Source: an uncultured Ectothiorhodospiraceae bacterium
Lineage (GTDB): Bacteria; Pseudomonadota; Gammaproteobacteria; Nitrococcales; Nitrococcaceae
Direction: 5' to 3'
Assembly (NCBI GenBank): GCA_913055565.1
Contig: CAJXKP010000008.1
Location: 1 to 64,000 of the forward strand
DNA: 64,000 nt
Below, piece by piece: positions 35,876 to 46,192 of this stretch. The notes beneath the pieces are model-generated. The model did not search any database. It worked only from the letters and a program-made list of their open reading frames with translations, and was not told where the DNA came from. Every line of letters starts with the position of its first letter. Positions within the stretch are counted from its first letter, which is position 1. Both the position numbers and the translations under genes were made by a program.

Positions 35876-36300
35876 ATCTCAACCCGCGGCGCCGCCGTGA
35901 GGAGCCCGAGATCAACCTGACACCGCTGATCGATGTGGTCTTCTTGATGCTGATCTTTTTTATGGTTAGCACCACATTTCTCAAGGAAGCGGATCTGAAT
36001 ATCTCCCTACCGGAGGCCAGCCAGCAGCCGAGTCGCCAGCAGTCCCAGCCCATTCGCGTGACCATCAATACCGAGGGCAGTTTCTTCGTCAACGGCCAGA
36101 AGCTGGTTAACAGCAAGATCGGGACCATCGAGCGTGCCCTAACTGAGGCCCGTGGCGATCGGTCAGCGGAGGACGTACCCGTTGTGATTCGGGCCGACGG
36201 GGCGACCGATCATGAGCGCGTCGTCACGGCCATGGATGCGGCCCAGGGATCGGGCTTTCGCCGCGTCGGCATGGCGACCGTGCCGCGCCAGCAGCAATGA
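35872..36300 (+). CDS. exbD: Biopolymer transport protein ExbD/TolR family
   Basis: 142 residues. One N-terminal transmembrane helix preceded by EINLTPLIDVVFLMLIFFMV, where the aspartate in PLIDV is the proton-relay residue; the remainder is a periplasmic domain (VVIRADGATDHERVVTAMD). Overlaps exbB and msbA by ATGA at each end. No tonB gene is adjacent; in this context the pair is a standard companion of msbA in many gammaproteobacteria. Confidence 0.93.
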   Translation: MNLNPRRRREEPEINLTPLIDVVFLMLIFFMVSTTFLKEADLNISLPEASQQPSRQQSQPIRVTINTEGSFFVNGQKLVNSKIGTIERALTEARGDRSAEDVPVVIRADGATDHERVVTAMDAAQGSGFRRVGMATVPRQQQ

Positions 36301-38084
36301 CGGTCCATACCGCGACACAAGAGGGTGAGGGTAGGGGCCTCAACGTTTATCTGCGACTGCTGCGCTATGTGGTGCCGCACTGGCGCGTCGCCGCGGCCGC
36401 CGTCGCGGGTATGATCGTAGTGGCTGCCACCGAGGCGGGCTTCGCCTGGTTGATCAAGCCGTTGTTGGACGAGGGCTTCGTTGAGCGCGATGCCACGGTC
36501 ATCCGCCTCGTTCCCTTGGGCATTATGGGCGTTTTTGTTGTACGAGGTGTCGCCAGCTTTGCGGCGGATTACGGCACGAGCTGGATCAGCCGTCATGTCA
36601 TAGCGCGTCTGCGCTATGAGGTCTTTGACCAGCTCCTGGCCATGCCGCGACGCTTCTACGACGAGGCATCCTCTGGGATGCTGTTATCCAAGCTTACCTA
36701 TAACGTTGAGCAGGTGGCGCAGGCCGGTTCGAAGGCGGTCGTCATCCTGGTGCGTGACGGCGCCACCATCGTGTTCTTAATGGCCTACATGGCGTGGATC
36801 AGTTGGCGGCTGGCGCTCATCTTCGTGGCGCTTGGACCGGTGCTCGGTTTCGTCGTGATCTACATCAGTAAGCGCTTCCGGCGTCTGAGTCACCGTATAC
36901 AGCGATCCGTGGGCGGTGTTGCGTATGTCGCTGAGGAGGCGATCGAGGGCAGCGATGTCGTCAAGATCTTCGGTGGCGAGGACCAGGAGCGCCGGCGCTT
37001 CGATCAAGTCAATGAGCGCAACAAGCGCCAGTTCTTGAAATTCGCAGCGACCAAGGCCTTAAGCACACCGGTAGTTCAGTTCTGCGCCGCCGCCTCCTTG
37101 TCGCTGGTCATCTATCTGGCGACGCTGGACGACATTGTTCACACCATTAGCGTGGGCGCCTTCGTGTCGTTCATTACTGCGATGTTGTTACTTCTGCAGC
37201 CCATTAAGCGGCTGACGAACGTTCAGGCGATCATCCAAAAGGGCATTGCGGCGGGCGATAGTATCTTTAGCCTACTCGACACTCCCGCCGAGGATGATCA
37301 CGGTGATTACGAGGTTGATCGGGTGGCCGGCCGCATCGACTTCGATGGGGTTACCTTCCGTTATCGCCCAGGAACCGAGCCCGTGCTGACGGATTTCCAG
37401 CTCACCATCGAACCGTGTCAAACGGTGGCCATCGTCGGTCGTTCAGGCAGCGGCAAGACCACGGTGGCCAATCTTCTACCGCGTTTCTATGAGGTCGAGA
37501 CGGGGGCGATCCGCCTCGATGGTATCGGCCTGCGCTCCTATCGCTTGGATTGCCTGCGCCGTCAAATGGCGCTGGTCAGTCAACAAGTCGTGTTGTTTAA
37601 CGACACCATTGCGGCGAACATCGGTTACGGCGTCGCCAACCCCTCACGCGAACGGATTCGCGAGGCGGCGAGGGCGGCGAACGCCCTGTCATTCATCGAC
37701 GCGCTTCCCGATGGACTGGACACCATGGTGGGTGAGAACGGCGTGATGCTGTCGGGTGGCCAGCGACAGCGAATCGCGATCGCCCGAGCGTTGGTCAAGG
37801 ACGCCCCCGTGCTGATACTCGACGAGGCCACGTCGGCCCTGGATACGGAGTCGGAGAACGAGATCCAGAAGGCGCTCGAGACACTGATGCAGGGGCGGAC
37901 GACGCTGGTCATCGCTCATCGCTTGTCTACCATCGAGAACGCGGATCGCATCGTGGTTCTGGACGCTGGACGTGTTGTCGAGACGGGGACGCACGGTGAG
38001 CTCATGGCACGCGGCGGGTCGTACGCGGCGTTGCAGCGCCTGCAGCAGGGTCCGGGTGCTGAACCAATAGGTGAGCCCTCCTAG
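36297..38084 (+). CDS. msbA: Lipid A ABC transporter/flippase MsbA
   Basis: 595 residues. Six transmembrane helices in the first ~330 residues, then an ATPase domain with GRSGSGKTT, LSGGQRQRIAIARAL and VLILDEATSALD. Exports lipid A-core across the inner membrane. It overlaps exbD by four bases and is followed three bases later by lpxK, the normal pairing. Confidence 0.96.
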   Translation: MTVHTATQEGEGRGLNVYLRLLRYVVPHWRVAAAAVAGMIVVAATEAGFAWLIKPLLDEGFVERDATVIRLVPLGIMGVFVVRGVASFAADYGTSWISRHVIARLRYEVFDQLLAMPRRFYDEASSGMLLSKLTYNVEQVAQAGSKAVVILVRDGATIVFLMAYMAWISWRLALIFVALGPVLGFVVIYISKRFRRLSHRIQRSVGGVAYVAEEAIEGSDVVKIFGGEDQERRRFDQVNERNKRQFLKFAATKALSTPVVQFCAAASLSLVIYLATLDDIVHTISVGAFVSFITAMLLLLQPIKRLTNVQAIIQKGIAAGDSIFSLLDTPAEDDHGDYEVDRVAGRIDFDGVTFRYRPGTEPVLTDFQLTIEPCQTVAIVGRSGSGKTTVANLLPRFYEVETGAIRLDGIGLRSYRLDCLRRQMALVSQQVVLFNDTIAANIGYGVANPSRERIREAARAANALSFIDALPDGLDTMVGENGVMLSGGQRQRIAIARALVKDAPVLILDEATSALDTESENEIQKALETLMQGRTTLVIAHRLSTIENADRIVVLDAGRVVETGTHGELMARGGSYAALQRLQQGPGAEPIGEPS

Positions 38085-38087
38085 ACC

Positions 38088-39098
38088 GTGGCCTCGCTGC
38101 CTGCGTTCTGGCGTCGCGACGGCTCCCTAGCGCGGGCGTTGTCGCCACTGGTGTGGGTCTTCCGCCGGTTGGCGGGGGGGCGAAGGCGACGACTCGCCGC
38201 TAATGCCTGCCGACTCGGCGCCCCGGTGCTGGTTGTCGGCAGCGTCTTTGTCGGGGGCAGTGGCAAGACCCCATTGGTGGGCTGGCTCGCTCGCCGGGCT
38301 CGCACCAAAGGTTACCGACCGGGTATCGTGTTACGAGGCTACGGTGGCGGCCTCCGCCGCCGTTGCCTAGCGGTGCACGGCGCTAGTGATCCGCGAGTTG
38401 TCGGCGATGAGGCGGTCATGACGGCGCGCGCGACGAACGCGCCCGTCTACGTTGGACGCGACCGCTGTCGGGCGGCCGCGGCGTTACTAGCCAGTAGTCG
38501 CTGCGATCTCGTCATCAGCGATGATGGTCTGCAGCATTATCGCCTCGGGCGGGATGCCGAAGTGGCAGTACTCGACAGCGACTGGGGGCTAGGTAACGGC
38601 CGCTGCCTGCCGGCGGGGCCCCTGCGGGAACCGCCCGAGCGCTTGCGCGAGGTGGACCTCGTGGTGGCGAACGGTGGGCCGCGGCCTGATCTCGCTAGTG
38701 CCTCCTTCCGGCTGCGCCCGACCTCGCTGGCTCCCGTGACCGGGTCGCTGGCATCGCGCTCACCGCCCGATACCGGGCAGCGTGTCCATGCGGTGGCGGC
38801 GATCGGTGTGCCGGCGCGCTTCTTTAACGCGTTGCGCGATGCCGGCTTTCAGATCATCCCGCACGCATTTGCCGATCATCATCGCTTTCATGCCGATGAC
38901 CTGGCGTTCGGCGATTCGCGGCCTGTGGTGATGACGGCGAAGGATGCCGTCAAATGCGAGGGCTTTGACGACGGGCGATTGTGGTACATGCCGGTGGAGC
39001 TCTATCCCGATGCGGCCCTGGTTAGGCAGGCCGAGGATCTGATTGAGCGATTGTGTGGCACGGACGGGGCCGACCACGAAGCGACCAGCGAGAGCTGA
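38088..39098 (+). CDS. lpxK: Tetraacyldisaccharide 4'-kinase
   Basis: 336 residues. Phosphorylates the lipid A disaccharide at the inner membrane. N-terminal hydrophobic helix, then P-loop VFVGGSGKTPLVGWLA and SDDGLQHYRLGRD, both typical. GTG start at 38088, close after the msbA stop. The C-terminus VMTAKDAVKCEGF is conserved. kdsB starts one base after its stop. Confidence 0.95.
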   Translation: MASLPAFWRRDGSLARALSPLVWVFRRLAGGRRRRLAANACRLGAPVLVVGSVFVGGSGKTPLVGWLARRARTKGYRPGIVLRGYGGGLRRRCLAVHGASDPRVVGDEAVMTARATNAPVYVGRDRCRAAAALLASSRCDLVISDDGLQHYRLGRDAEVAVLDSDWGLGNGRCLPAGPLREPPERLREVDLVVANGGPRPDLASASFRLRPTSLAPVTGSLASRSPPDTGQRVHAVAAIGVPARFFNALRDAGFQIIPHAFADHHRFHADDLAFGDSRPVVMTAKDAVKCEGFDDGRLWYMPVELYPDAALVRQAEDLIERLCGTDGADHEATSES

Positions 39099-39099
39099 C

Positions 39100-39837
39100 A
39101 TGACGGCGTTTATTGTTGTAATCCCGGCGCGGATGGGATCCGAGCGCCTGCCCGGCAAGCCTCTTTGCGAGCTCGGTGGGCACACCATGATCGAGCGGGT
39201 CCAAGAGCGCGCTTGGGCTAGTGGTGCTGTTAGGGTCGTTGTCGCCACGGATGACGATCGCGTGGCCGCGGTCGCGCGGGACGCCGGGGGCGAGGGCATC
39301 GTCACCGGTGGCGACCATTCGACCGGCACGGACCGCATCGCCGAGGTGTGCCAAACCCTCGAGCTCGCGGACGACGCCATTGTGGTCAACCTGCAGGGGG
39401 ATGAGCCGCTTATGCCGCCGGCCCTGTTAACGGCCGCCGCCGACGGCCTGAATCATCATCCCGATGCCGCTATCGCGACGCTGGCGACGCCAATGGCGCG
39501 CGGGCTGATCGATGATCCCACTGCCGTTAAGGTCGTCTTGGATCACCGTGGCTACGCCCTGTACTTCAGTCGTGCGCCGATCCCTTGGCCGCGTGAGGAG
39601 CCGGGCGAATCCGTGTGGTACCGCCATCTGGGACTCTACGCTTATCGTGCTGGCTTTCTGCACCGTTTCCCTGGCCTAGGGGTGCCGGACATCGAACGCC
39701 TGGAGCGCTTGGAGCAGCTGCGGGCCCTGTGGCACGGCTACCCCATCCATGTCACAACCGTCGCCGAGGCGCCGGAACCGGGCGTGGATACGCCCGCCGA
39801 CCTTGAGCGCGTCGCTGCCCACTACGGCGGTGGCTGA
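39100..39837 (+). CDS. kdsB: 3-deoxy-manno-octulosonate cytidylyltransferase
   Basis: 245 residues. Activates Kdo as CMP-Kdo for LPS. IPARMGSERLPGKPL is the CTP-binding motif; VNLQGDEPLMPP and YFSRAPIPWPRE complete the site. ATG 39100 is chosen over the upstream frame that overlaps lpxK; AGAGCTGAC precedes it. No Trm112-like gene is inserted between lpxK and kdsB. Confidence 0.96.
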   Translation: MTAFIVVIPARMGSERLPGKPLCELGGHTMIERVQERAWASGAVRVVVATDDDRVAAVARDAGGEGIVTGGDHSTGTDRIAEVCQTLELADDAIVVNLQGDEPLMPPALLTAAADGLNHHPDAAIATLATPMARGLIDDPTAVKVVLDHRGYALYFSRAPIPWPREEPGESVWYRHLGLYAYRAGFLHRFPGLGVPDIERLERLEQLRALWHGYPIHVTTVAEAPEPGVDTPADLERVAAHYGGG

Positions 39838-39924
39838 GGTCGAGTTCTAGGAGGCTCGATAGGGTGTGTGACGGCACGCCATGGAGCCCGTTTCCAACCA
39901 TCATCATTCGAAACGAGAGTCGTT

Positions 39925-40404
39925 ATGATCCGTGTGCTTTTTGTTTGTCTGGGCAATATATGCCGATCGCCCACGGCCGAGGGCGTTTTCCGTCATCGTG
40001 TCGCGGAGGCAGGGCTTAGCGAGATCATCGAGACCGATTCAGCGGGGACGCATGGCTTCCATGTCGGTAATCCGCCGGACCCGCGAGCCGAGGCGGCGGC
40101 GAGCGAGCGCGGGATCGACTTGAGTGATATCCGCTCGCGACGGTTCAGTCAATATGACTTAGCCGCATTCGATTATATCCTGGTCATGGACGACGAGAAT
40201 TTCGCCCACCTGCTGGGTAATGCGTCGACCAACGAGGAGCGCGAACGAATCCATCGGCTACTGGACTTCGCATCGAACGCCACCCAACGTGAGGTGCCCG
40301 ATCCCTATTACGGGCCCGCCGGCGGTTTCGATCGGGTTTTTGACCTCATTGAGGACGCCTCGGCGGGGCTGCTTCACCATCTTCGGACCCATCACACGCT
40401 CTAA
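39925..40404 (+). CDS. Low-molecular-weight protein-tyrosine phosphatase
   Basis: 159 residues. VLFVCLGNICRSPTAEG contains the phosphate loop CxxxxxR with the nucleophile cysteine, and VPDPYYGPAGGF the catalytic aspartate. Such proteins dephosphorylate tyrosine kinases of polysaccharide export or other targets; here it trails the LPS genes. ATG 39925 is chosen since the upstream frame to 39868 is non-conserved. Ends before a hairpin facing rne. Confidence 0.93.
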   Translation: MIRVLFVCLGNICRSPTAEGVFRHRVAEAGLSEIIETDSAGTHGFHVGNPPDPRAEAAASERGIDLSDIRSRRFSQYDLAAFDYILVMDDENFAHLLGNASTNEERERIHRLLDFASNATQREVPDPYYGPAGGFDRVFDLIEDASAGLLHHLRTHHTL

Positions 40405-40431
40405 TCACACCTTCGTCCGTCGCCTGGCACG

Positions 40432-40461
40432 CCCCGAGACCGCTTGCTCGCGGTCCCGGGG
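40432..40461. terminator. Hairpin between PTP and rne
   Basis: CCCCG-A-GACCGC and GCGGTC-C-CGGGG pair with one mismatch around loop TTGCTC, between convergent genes. No clear U-tract in either direction. Confidence 0.5.
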
Positions 40462-40488
40462 GTTGGTCAAGCGTGCTGCGGCCAGCGG

Positions 40489-43158
40489 CTACTGCCCTTG
40501 AGTGGCGTCACCCGCCTGATCGCCCGCGTCACTCTGCTGGGCATTGCCATTCGGTTCGGCGCTATAATCGCTCGCGTGACTCGATCGCGCCTCGTCTGAT
40601 TGCGTGGCTTCCGCGGCTGGGATGCGCGGCCTCCCAGACCAGCGACGCGGATCCGCCTCCACCGGCTTCTTTGCCGGTTGTTCACCGGACTGCTTTTGGG
40701 CTCCCTCCTCATCACCGAGGCTTGCGTCACCCCGATTAGCTCCCTTGTCGGATGCCGTCTTCGTCTTGCGGCGATTGCGCCGCTGCTTGCCGCCACCCTC
40801 GCTCTCGCCAGCCTTGGTGGCCGTCTGGTCTGCCGCGCTAGCCTCCGATTCGGCATCGGCAGGAGCCGCCTCAGCGATCTCGTTTACCTCAGAACGCTCA
40901 CCCTGATCCTCTCCTTGTTGCCCGCGACGACGACGGCGACCGCCGCGTCGGCCGCGGCGACTCCGGCTACTTGCGTTCGCCTTGCTGGCGTCCTCCGTCT
41001 TACCGCCGCCCTCAGGGGTATCACCGGCTATTTTCTCACCGCCCTTGGCCGTTGGCCCACGGGTGCCGCTTTCTTGAGTCTTCGTGTTCGGCGCTTCGGA
41101 GCGCTGCTTTGGGGTTCCTTGATCATCGGACGGGGCCGTTTCCTCAACCGCCTTATTCGCTTGCCGTCCGCGTCGTCGGCGACCCCCGCCGTTACCCTGC
41201 TTGCCGCGGTTGGTCTCCTTGTCGTCGTCGCTGGTACTCGTCTTGCCTCGATCCGATGACGACGACTTACCGCCGGATCGATTGGCGCCGCGCTTTGCGT
41301 TGGTTTGACCGGACGTCTTGTTCGATTCGGCTGATTGGTCGCTGCCGCCTGACTCAGCGCGTGGCTCGGCGGACGGGGTGGTACTCGTTGTCATGTCCGC
41401 GCTGTTGCCGTCGTCACCAACGAAAACGCGCTTGAGCCACCCGATAATACCGGGTATCTCGGTAGCTGGCGTGCTTGGCGCGGTGGTCGAGCTCCCCTCG
41501 ACGCGCGCTGCCACGCCTGTTTCCGACGATGACTCGGTCGAGCTTGGCGCGGGCGCCGGACTGTCAGGCGTGATCGTGCGGACGGCCGGCTGCTCGCCAG
41601 TTGATCGATCCACACTCACGAGGTGCTCGCCTTTACCGGCCTCACGCTTGTCCGTGGCGCGATTGTGACTCGCGTCGTCGGTATCGGCCTCATCACGCCT
41701 TACGCGCTGCACCTCGTAGTGCGGACTAGCCATGTCCTTATTGGGAATCAGGATGACCGAGACACCGTCACGGCCTTCGATGCTATTGAGCGTCGAGCGC
41801 TTCTCGTTGAGCAGGAATGTCGCCACATCCACCGGGAGTTGGGCCACTACCTTGGCGGTATTCTCCTTCATCGCCTCCTCCTCGAAGACTCGGAGGATGG
41901 ACAATGAGAGCGATTCCACGCCGCGGATGGTGCCTTGCCCCCCACATCGGCCGCAGACCTCAAGACTCGACTCACCCAACGAGGAGCGAAGCCGCTGGCG
42001 CGACATCTCAAGCAACCCGAACCGCGAGATCCGGCTGACCTGGACGCGCGCCCGGTCGGCCTTAACGGCATCGCGCAGCCGGGTCTCCACATCACGCTGA
42101 TTGCGGTTGGGCCCCATGTCGATGAAGTCGATCACGATCAAGCCACCGAGATCACGGAGCCTGAGCTGTCGGGCGATCTCCTCGGCCGCTTCCAGATTCG
42201 TATTGAGTGCGGTCTCCTCGATATCCGCGCCTTTGGTAGCGCGCGACGAGTTGATGTCGATGGAGATGAGGGCCTCGGTGTGATCGATGACGATGGCACC
42301 ACCACTAGGCAGCCGAACCTCGCGCTGAAACGCCGATTCGATCTGACTCTCGATCTGATACCGGCTGAATAGCGGAACGGCGTCGTCGTAGCGCTTGAGC
42401 TTATTGAGGTTATGCGGCATGACCTGGCGCATGAAGTCGTGCGCCTGGTCATAAATGGCGGCGTCATCGATCAGAATCTCGCCGACATCGGCGCTGAGGT
42501 AGTCGCGCAGGGCGCGGATGATGACGTTGCTCTCCTGATAGATGAGGAACGGCGCCTCGCGCTCCTCGCCCGCGGTCCGTATCGCGGCCCATAGGTTGAG
42601 TAGGTAATCCAGGTCCCACTGCAGCTCCTCAGCGCCGCGGCCCACTCCCGCGGTCCGGACGATGAGCCCCATGCCTTCGGGGACCTCAAGCTGGCGCAGG
42701 GCGTCGCGAATCTCGGCGCGCTCCTGGCCCTCGATGCGCCTTGATACGCCGCCTGCGCGCGGGTTGTTCGGCATGAGCACAAGGTAGCGGCCGGCGAGGC
42801 TCACGAACGTTGTCAGCGCGGCGCCTTTACTCCCGCGCTCCTCTTTATCCACCTGGAAAACAACCTCTTGACCCTCTTTGATCAGGTCCTGGGTGTTGCC
42901 CTCTTCATTGCCGTGGCTGGCGTGCAGGTAGTCCGGGGCGATCTCCTTGAAGGGGAGGAACCCGTGCCGATCGGCCCCATACTGGACAAAGGCCGCCTCA
43001 AGGCTAGGCTCGACGCGGGTGATTCGCCCTTTGTAGATGTTGTCCTTCTTGCGCTCGCGCGCCGGCGTCTCGATGTCGAGATCGAACAGGGATTGGCCGT
43101 CGACGAGAGCAACACGCAGCTCTTCGGGCTGCGTTGCGTTGATCAGCATGCGTTTCAT
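40489..43158 (-). CDS. rne: Ribonuclease E
   Basis: 889 residues. The catalytic half is canonical: [19 protein letters not shown] start, S1 domain (~35-125), DNase I-like part with [13 protein letters not shown] and IVIDFIDMG carrying the metal aspartates, and zinc-link CGRCGG near residue 410. The C-terminal ~380 residues are disordered, with Lys/Arg/Gly-rich RNA-binding stretches ([14 protein letters not shown]) as in degradosome scaffolds, but too divergent to name partner sites. It directs mRNA decay and rRNA/tRNA processing at the membrane. GGAG 11 bases before ATG 43158. Confidence 0.96.
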   Translation of the reverse strand: MKRMLINATQPEELRVALVDGQSLFDLDIETPARERKKDNIYKGRITRVEPSLEAAFVQYGADRHGFLPFKEIAPDYLHASHGNEEGNTQDLIKEGQEVVFQVDKEERGSKGAALTTFVSLAGRYLVLMPNNPRAGGVSRRIEGQERAEIRDALRQLEVPEGMGLIVRTAGVGRGAEELQWDLDYLLNLWAAIRTAGEEREAPFLIYQESNVIIRALRDYLSADVGEILIDDAAIYDQAHDFMRQVMPHNLNKLKRYDDAVPLFSRYQIESQIESAFQREVRLPSGGAIVIDHTEALISIDINSSRATKGADIEETALNTNLEAAEEIARQLRLRDLGGLIVIDFIDMGPNRNQRDVETRLRDAVKADRARVQVSRISRFGLLEMSRQRLRSSLGESSLEVCGRCGGQGTIRGVESLSLSILRVFEEEAMKENTAKVVAQLPVDVATFLLNEKRSTLNSIEGRDGVSVILIPNKDMASPHYEVQRVRRDEADTDDASHNRATDKREAGKGEHLVSVDRSTGEQPAVRTITPDSPAPAPSSTESSSETGVAARVEGSSTTAPSTPATEIPGIIGWLKRVFVGDDGNSADMTTSTTPSAEPRAESGGSDQSAESNKTSGQTNAKRGANRSGGKSSSSDRGKTSTSDDDKETNRGKQGNGGGRRRRGRQANKAVEETAPSDDQGTPKQRSEAPNTKTQESGTRGPTAKGGEKIAGDTPEGGGKTEDASKANASSRSRRGRRGGRRRRRGQQGEDQGERSEVNEIAEAAPADAESEASAADQTATKAGESEGGGKQRRNRRKTKTASDKGANRGDASLGDEEGAQKQSGEQPAKKPVEADPRRWSGRPRIPAAEATQSDEARSSHASDYSAEPNGNAQQSDAGDQAGDATQGQ

Positions 43159-43569
43159 GGGATAGTTGACTCCGGCGCTCTACCACACCCTGAACAGGGT
43201 CATGCCGCTGGCTAGCGCCCGCGCGTGTGTGCGCGCTGCTCACGCTTGTCCCGACTGGCATCGCCCACGAGGCGACCAACAAGCCAATCAGATGTGTCAC
43301 AGCCAGTCCGGTCATTAACGGCCCTTGTTCGGGGCGAGGGGGCGCATTGTTCCGACGCCTGTTACAGGCACGTCGGGTGAACCCGGTTATTATCGTTGCC
43401 GGCCAGCCGCGCCGCGACCGGCGAGTATTCGTTCTGTATTCGCCACCGCCAGAGCCCGGAATAGTCAGGCATTTCGGCAGTGGCTTACTACAACTGGTAT
43501 GTTATCAATGTTGCATTGAACCATCAAAGCGCGAACCCGGTATCACGGGTCCGTTACGGGGAACACAGC
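43159..43569. promoter_or_regulatory. Divergent rne/rluC intergenic region
   Basis: 411 bases with no gene. It must hold the rne 5' leader, which in enterics folds into structures used for autoregulation, and the rluC promoter. One stem is visible at 43352-43376 (CCGAC and GCCTG paired across a two-base bulge, loop TTA). I cannot place promoters with confidence. Confidence 0.4.
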
Positions 43570-44502
43570 GTGGCCGAGGTAAGACGGATCACCGTTGACG
43601 AGACGAGCGGTGGTCAGCGAATCGATAATTTCCTGCATCGCTGGCTAAAGGGGGTTCCGCGGACGCGGCTCTATCGCCTATTGCGGCGCGGCGAAGTGCG
43701 CGTCAATGGCGGCCGCATCAAGCCCAGCTACCGTCTGTGCGGCGGCGATGAGGTCCGGCTACCGCCGGTTCGTACCGGCGAGACGGCGCCCAATACGCCA
43801 TCGGCGCGCGTGCTGGAGCGACTGGCGCAGGCAATACGTTACGAGGATGACCACCTGCTTGTGGTGGATAAGCCCAGTGGCATGGCGGTGCACGCCGGGA
43901 GTGGCGTGGCCTACGGCCTCGTCGAAGCGCTGCGGTGGTTACGGCCCCAAGTGGGGTTACTCGATCTGGCTCATCGATTGGATCGCCACACCAGCGGCAT
44001 CGTGGTGCTGTGTAAGGGCCGCCAAGCGCTTAGTCAGGTGCATCAGCAGTTCCGCGAGGGGGCGGTCGGTAAGTACTACGTAACGCTGGTTCGTGGGCGT
44101 CTGCCCCGTGGGGAGATGCCGGTCACTGCACGCCTTGCCCGGCATACGGGGAAAGGTGGCGAGACGTTCGTCGAGGTTGCTGCGGACGGCAAGGCATCGC
44201 GGACCACTTTCTGGACCCTGGAGGCGCTGGGACGGCGTTGGACGCTATCGCGGTGCCGGCCTGAGACGGGGCGGATGCATCAGATCCGCGTCCACGCCGC
44301 CTACATGGGCTATCCCATTGCCGGTGATCAGCGCTATGGTGCCGTTGAAGCCAACCAGATCGCCCGGCGCGCCGGGCTCAAGCGCCTCTTCTTGCATGCC
44401 GAACAGGTGTGCCTACAGCATCCGGCCGGCGGGACGGTGGCGTTCGATGCCCCCCTGCCATCGGATTTGACGACATCGGTGGAGCGACTAAGGCATGAAT
44501 GA
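43570..44502 (+). CDS. rluC: 23S rRNA pseudouridine(955/2504/2580) synthase
   Basis: 310 residues. S4-like RNA-binding domain (QRIDNFLHRWLKGVPRTRLY, KGEVRVN-type RRGEVRVNGGRIKP), then the RluA-family catalytic core with HRLDRHTSGIVV carrying the catalytic aspartate and GRMHQIRVH. I start it at GTG 43570, with GGGGAA seven bases upstream; the frame to 43480 has extra non-conserved residues. Overlaps the S49 peptidase start by eight bases. Confidence 0.94.
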   Translation: MAEVRRITVDETSGGQRIDNFLHRWLKGVPRTRLYRLLRRGEVRVNGGRIKPSYRLCGGDEVRLPPVRTGETAPNTPSARVLERLAQAIRYEDDHLLVVDKPSGMAVHAGSGVAYGLVEALRWLRPQVGLLDLAHRLDRHTSGIVVLCKGRQALSQVHQQFREGAVGKYYVTLVRGRLPRGEMPVTARLARHTGKGGETFVEVAADGKASRTTFWTLEALGRRWTLSRCRPETGRMHQIRVHAAYMGYPIAGDQRYGAVEANQIARRAGLKRLFLHAEQVCLQHPAGGTVAFDAPLPSDLTTSVERLRHE

Positions 44503-45475
44503 CGAGCGACAGGACCCCGTGGCCAGCAGCCAGGAAAGCAACTGGGAGCGCGACGCCCTGCGCGAGGTGGCGCTCGAGGGGGTTCGCGAGCGACGCCGTG
44601 CCAGGCGCTGGGGGATCTTCTTTAAGCTCCTCATTGCCGCTTACCTCTTGGTCGTCCTGGTTATCGCCGTGTCGCCCGGGGCGTTCACGGGCGCTGGTGT
44701 TGCCAGCGGGTCGCATACGGCGGTTGTCGACGTGCAGGGAACGATCGCAGCCGATAGCCAGGCCAATGCCGAGCGAATCATTGCGGGACTGGAAGACGCC
44801 TTCGCCGCTGACAACGCCGAGGGTGTGATCCTGCGTATCAATAGCCCGGGTGGTAGCCCAGTGCAATCGGGTCGCGTCAACGATGCCATGAAACGGCTAA
44901 AACAGGCGCATCCCGATACGCCGTTATACGCCGTCGCGGGTGACCTTTGCGCCTCCGGCGCTTATTACGTCGCTGCTGGGGCCGATCGGATCTACGCCGA
45001 CAAGGCGTCCATTGTTGGCTCAATCGGCGTGGTCATGGGCAGCTTCGGGTTTACCGGGGCGATGGACAAGCTGGGTATCGAGCGACGGCTCTATACCGCG
45101 GGGCGTAATAAGGCCATGCTCGATCCGTTTAGCGACACCAAACAACGCAGTATCGAACATGTGCAGGACATGCTGGATGGAGTCCATCAGCAGTTTATCG
45201 ATGTAGTCCGGGAGGGGCGAGGTGATCGGCTGACGGGCGAGCCCGAGAAACTGTTCAGCGGTTTGTATTGGCACGGTGAGCGTAGCGTGGAGCTGGGCTT
45301 GGTCGATGGGCTGGCTAGCCCTGATGAGGTCGCCAAGGACATTGTCGGCGCCGAGCAGCGGGTTAACTATACGCCCCAGAAGTCGGTTTTCGACCGCTTC
45401 GCCGACCGTATCGGTTCGGCGGCCGGCTGGGTCCTGCATGAGCAGCTCGTGGCGCAACCCGGCGCGCTTCGCTAG
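44495..45475 (+). CDS. S49-family signal peptide peptidase (SppA-like)
   Basis: 326 residues. One transmembrane anchor (residues ~43-62) and a ClpP-like S49 protease domain: INSPGGSPVQSG, then SGAYYVAAGADRIYADKAS with the serine nucleophile, and SIVGSIGVVMG; a lysine general base is expected further on (GRNKAMLDPFSD). Short form of SppA, acting in the membrane on cleaved signal peptides. Coupled to rluC; convergent with maf at 10 bases. Confidence 0.92.
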   Translation: MNDERQDPVASSQESNWERDALREVALEGVRERRRARRWGIFFKLLIAAYLLVVLVIAVSPGAFTGAGVASGSHTAVVDVQGTIAADSQANAERIIAGLEDAFAADNAEGVILRINSPGGSPVQSGRVNDAMKRLKQAHPDTPLYAVAGDLCASGAYYVAAGADRIYADKASIVGSIGVVMGSFGFTGAMDKLGIERRLYTAGRNKAMLDPFSDTKQRSIEHVQDMLDGVHQQFIDVVREGRGDRLTGEPEKLFSGLYWHGERSVELGLVDGLASPDEVAKDIVGAEQRVNYTPQKSVFDRFADRIGSAAGWVLHEQLVAQPGALR

Positions 45476-45485
45476 GGGTTCCGGC

Positions 45486-46088
45486 TCAAGGTAGCGTGAT
45501 GCCGCGCTCGCGCAGTAAGCGGCTGACTGTGATGAGCGGCAACCCGATGAGCGAGGTAGGATCGCTGCTGTAGATGGCGTCGAAGAGGGTAATGCCCAGG
45601 CCCTCGGCGCGGAAACCTCCGGCGCAGTCAAACGGTGCTTCAGCGACGATGTAGCGTTCGATACTGGCGTCGTCGAGTTCCCGAAAACACACCTCGTCGC
45701 GGGTTATCGCGGTCTCAGTCTGCATGGACGTGCTGTCGTGAACGACGACCGCTGTCAGGAATGTGGCGGTGTTAGCGCTGACGCGGCGCAGTTGCGCCGT
45801 AGCAGTAGGGTGGTCGCCCGGCTTGCCCATGATCTCATCGTCGATGGAACAGATCTGATCGGAGCCTATGCTGATCACAGGGCGTTCGCGACTGGCACGC
45901 GCCCCGGCCATCGCCTTGGCGCGTGCGAGCCGCTTTACGTACGCCATTGATGCCTCGCCTGGCGTGCGGCGTTCGTCCAGGTCCGGGGCGTATTGGCGAA
46001 ACGTCACCCCGAGCCGCGCCAGTAGGCTAGCGCGGTACGGTGACCCTGAGGCCAGGATCAGGCTAATCGGTGGATCGGGTCGGGTCAT
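45486..46088 (-). CDS. Maf-family nucleotide pyrophosphatase (YceF type)
   Basis: 200 residues. ILASGSPYRASLLARLG is the Maf N-terminus and SIGSDQICSIDDEIMGKPG the catalytic region with the general-base aspartate. The location beside yceD-rpmF fits the YceF (7-methyl-GTP) subgroup. ATG 46088 with GGAGAGG upstream; the extension to 46187 is not supported. Divergent from yceD. Confidence 0.92.
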   Translation of the reverse strand: MTRPDPPISLILASGSPYRASLLARLGVTFRQYAPDLDERRTPGEASMAYVKRLARAKAMAGARASRERPVISIGSDQICSIDDEIMGKPGDHPTATAQLRRVSANTATFLTAVVVHDSTSMQTETAITRDEVCFRELDDASIERYIVAEAPFDCAGGFRAEGLGITLFDAIYSSDPTSLIGLPLITVSRLLRERGITLP

Positions 46089-46192
46089 GCCTCTCCGTGG
46101 GCGTTTCGAGCAGCTTGCCACGACCTGGAACGATAATAAGGCATGGCTGCTTTTTTGACACGCTGGAATCCGGTCACTAGTATCCACGCTTT

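Noticed and set aside
40600-41259. 219-codon plus-strand frame under the rne tail
   Set aside because: Antisense of the low-complexity, charged C-terminal region of RNase E.
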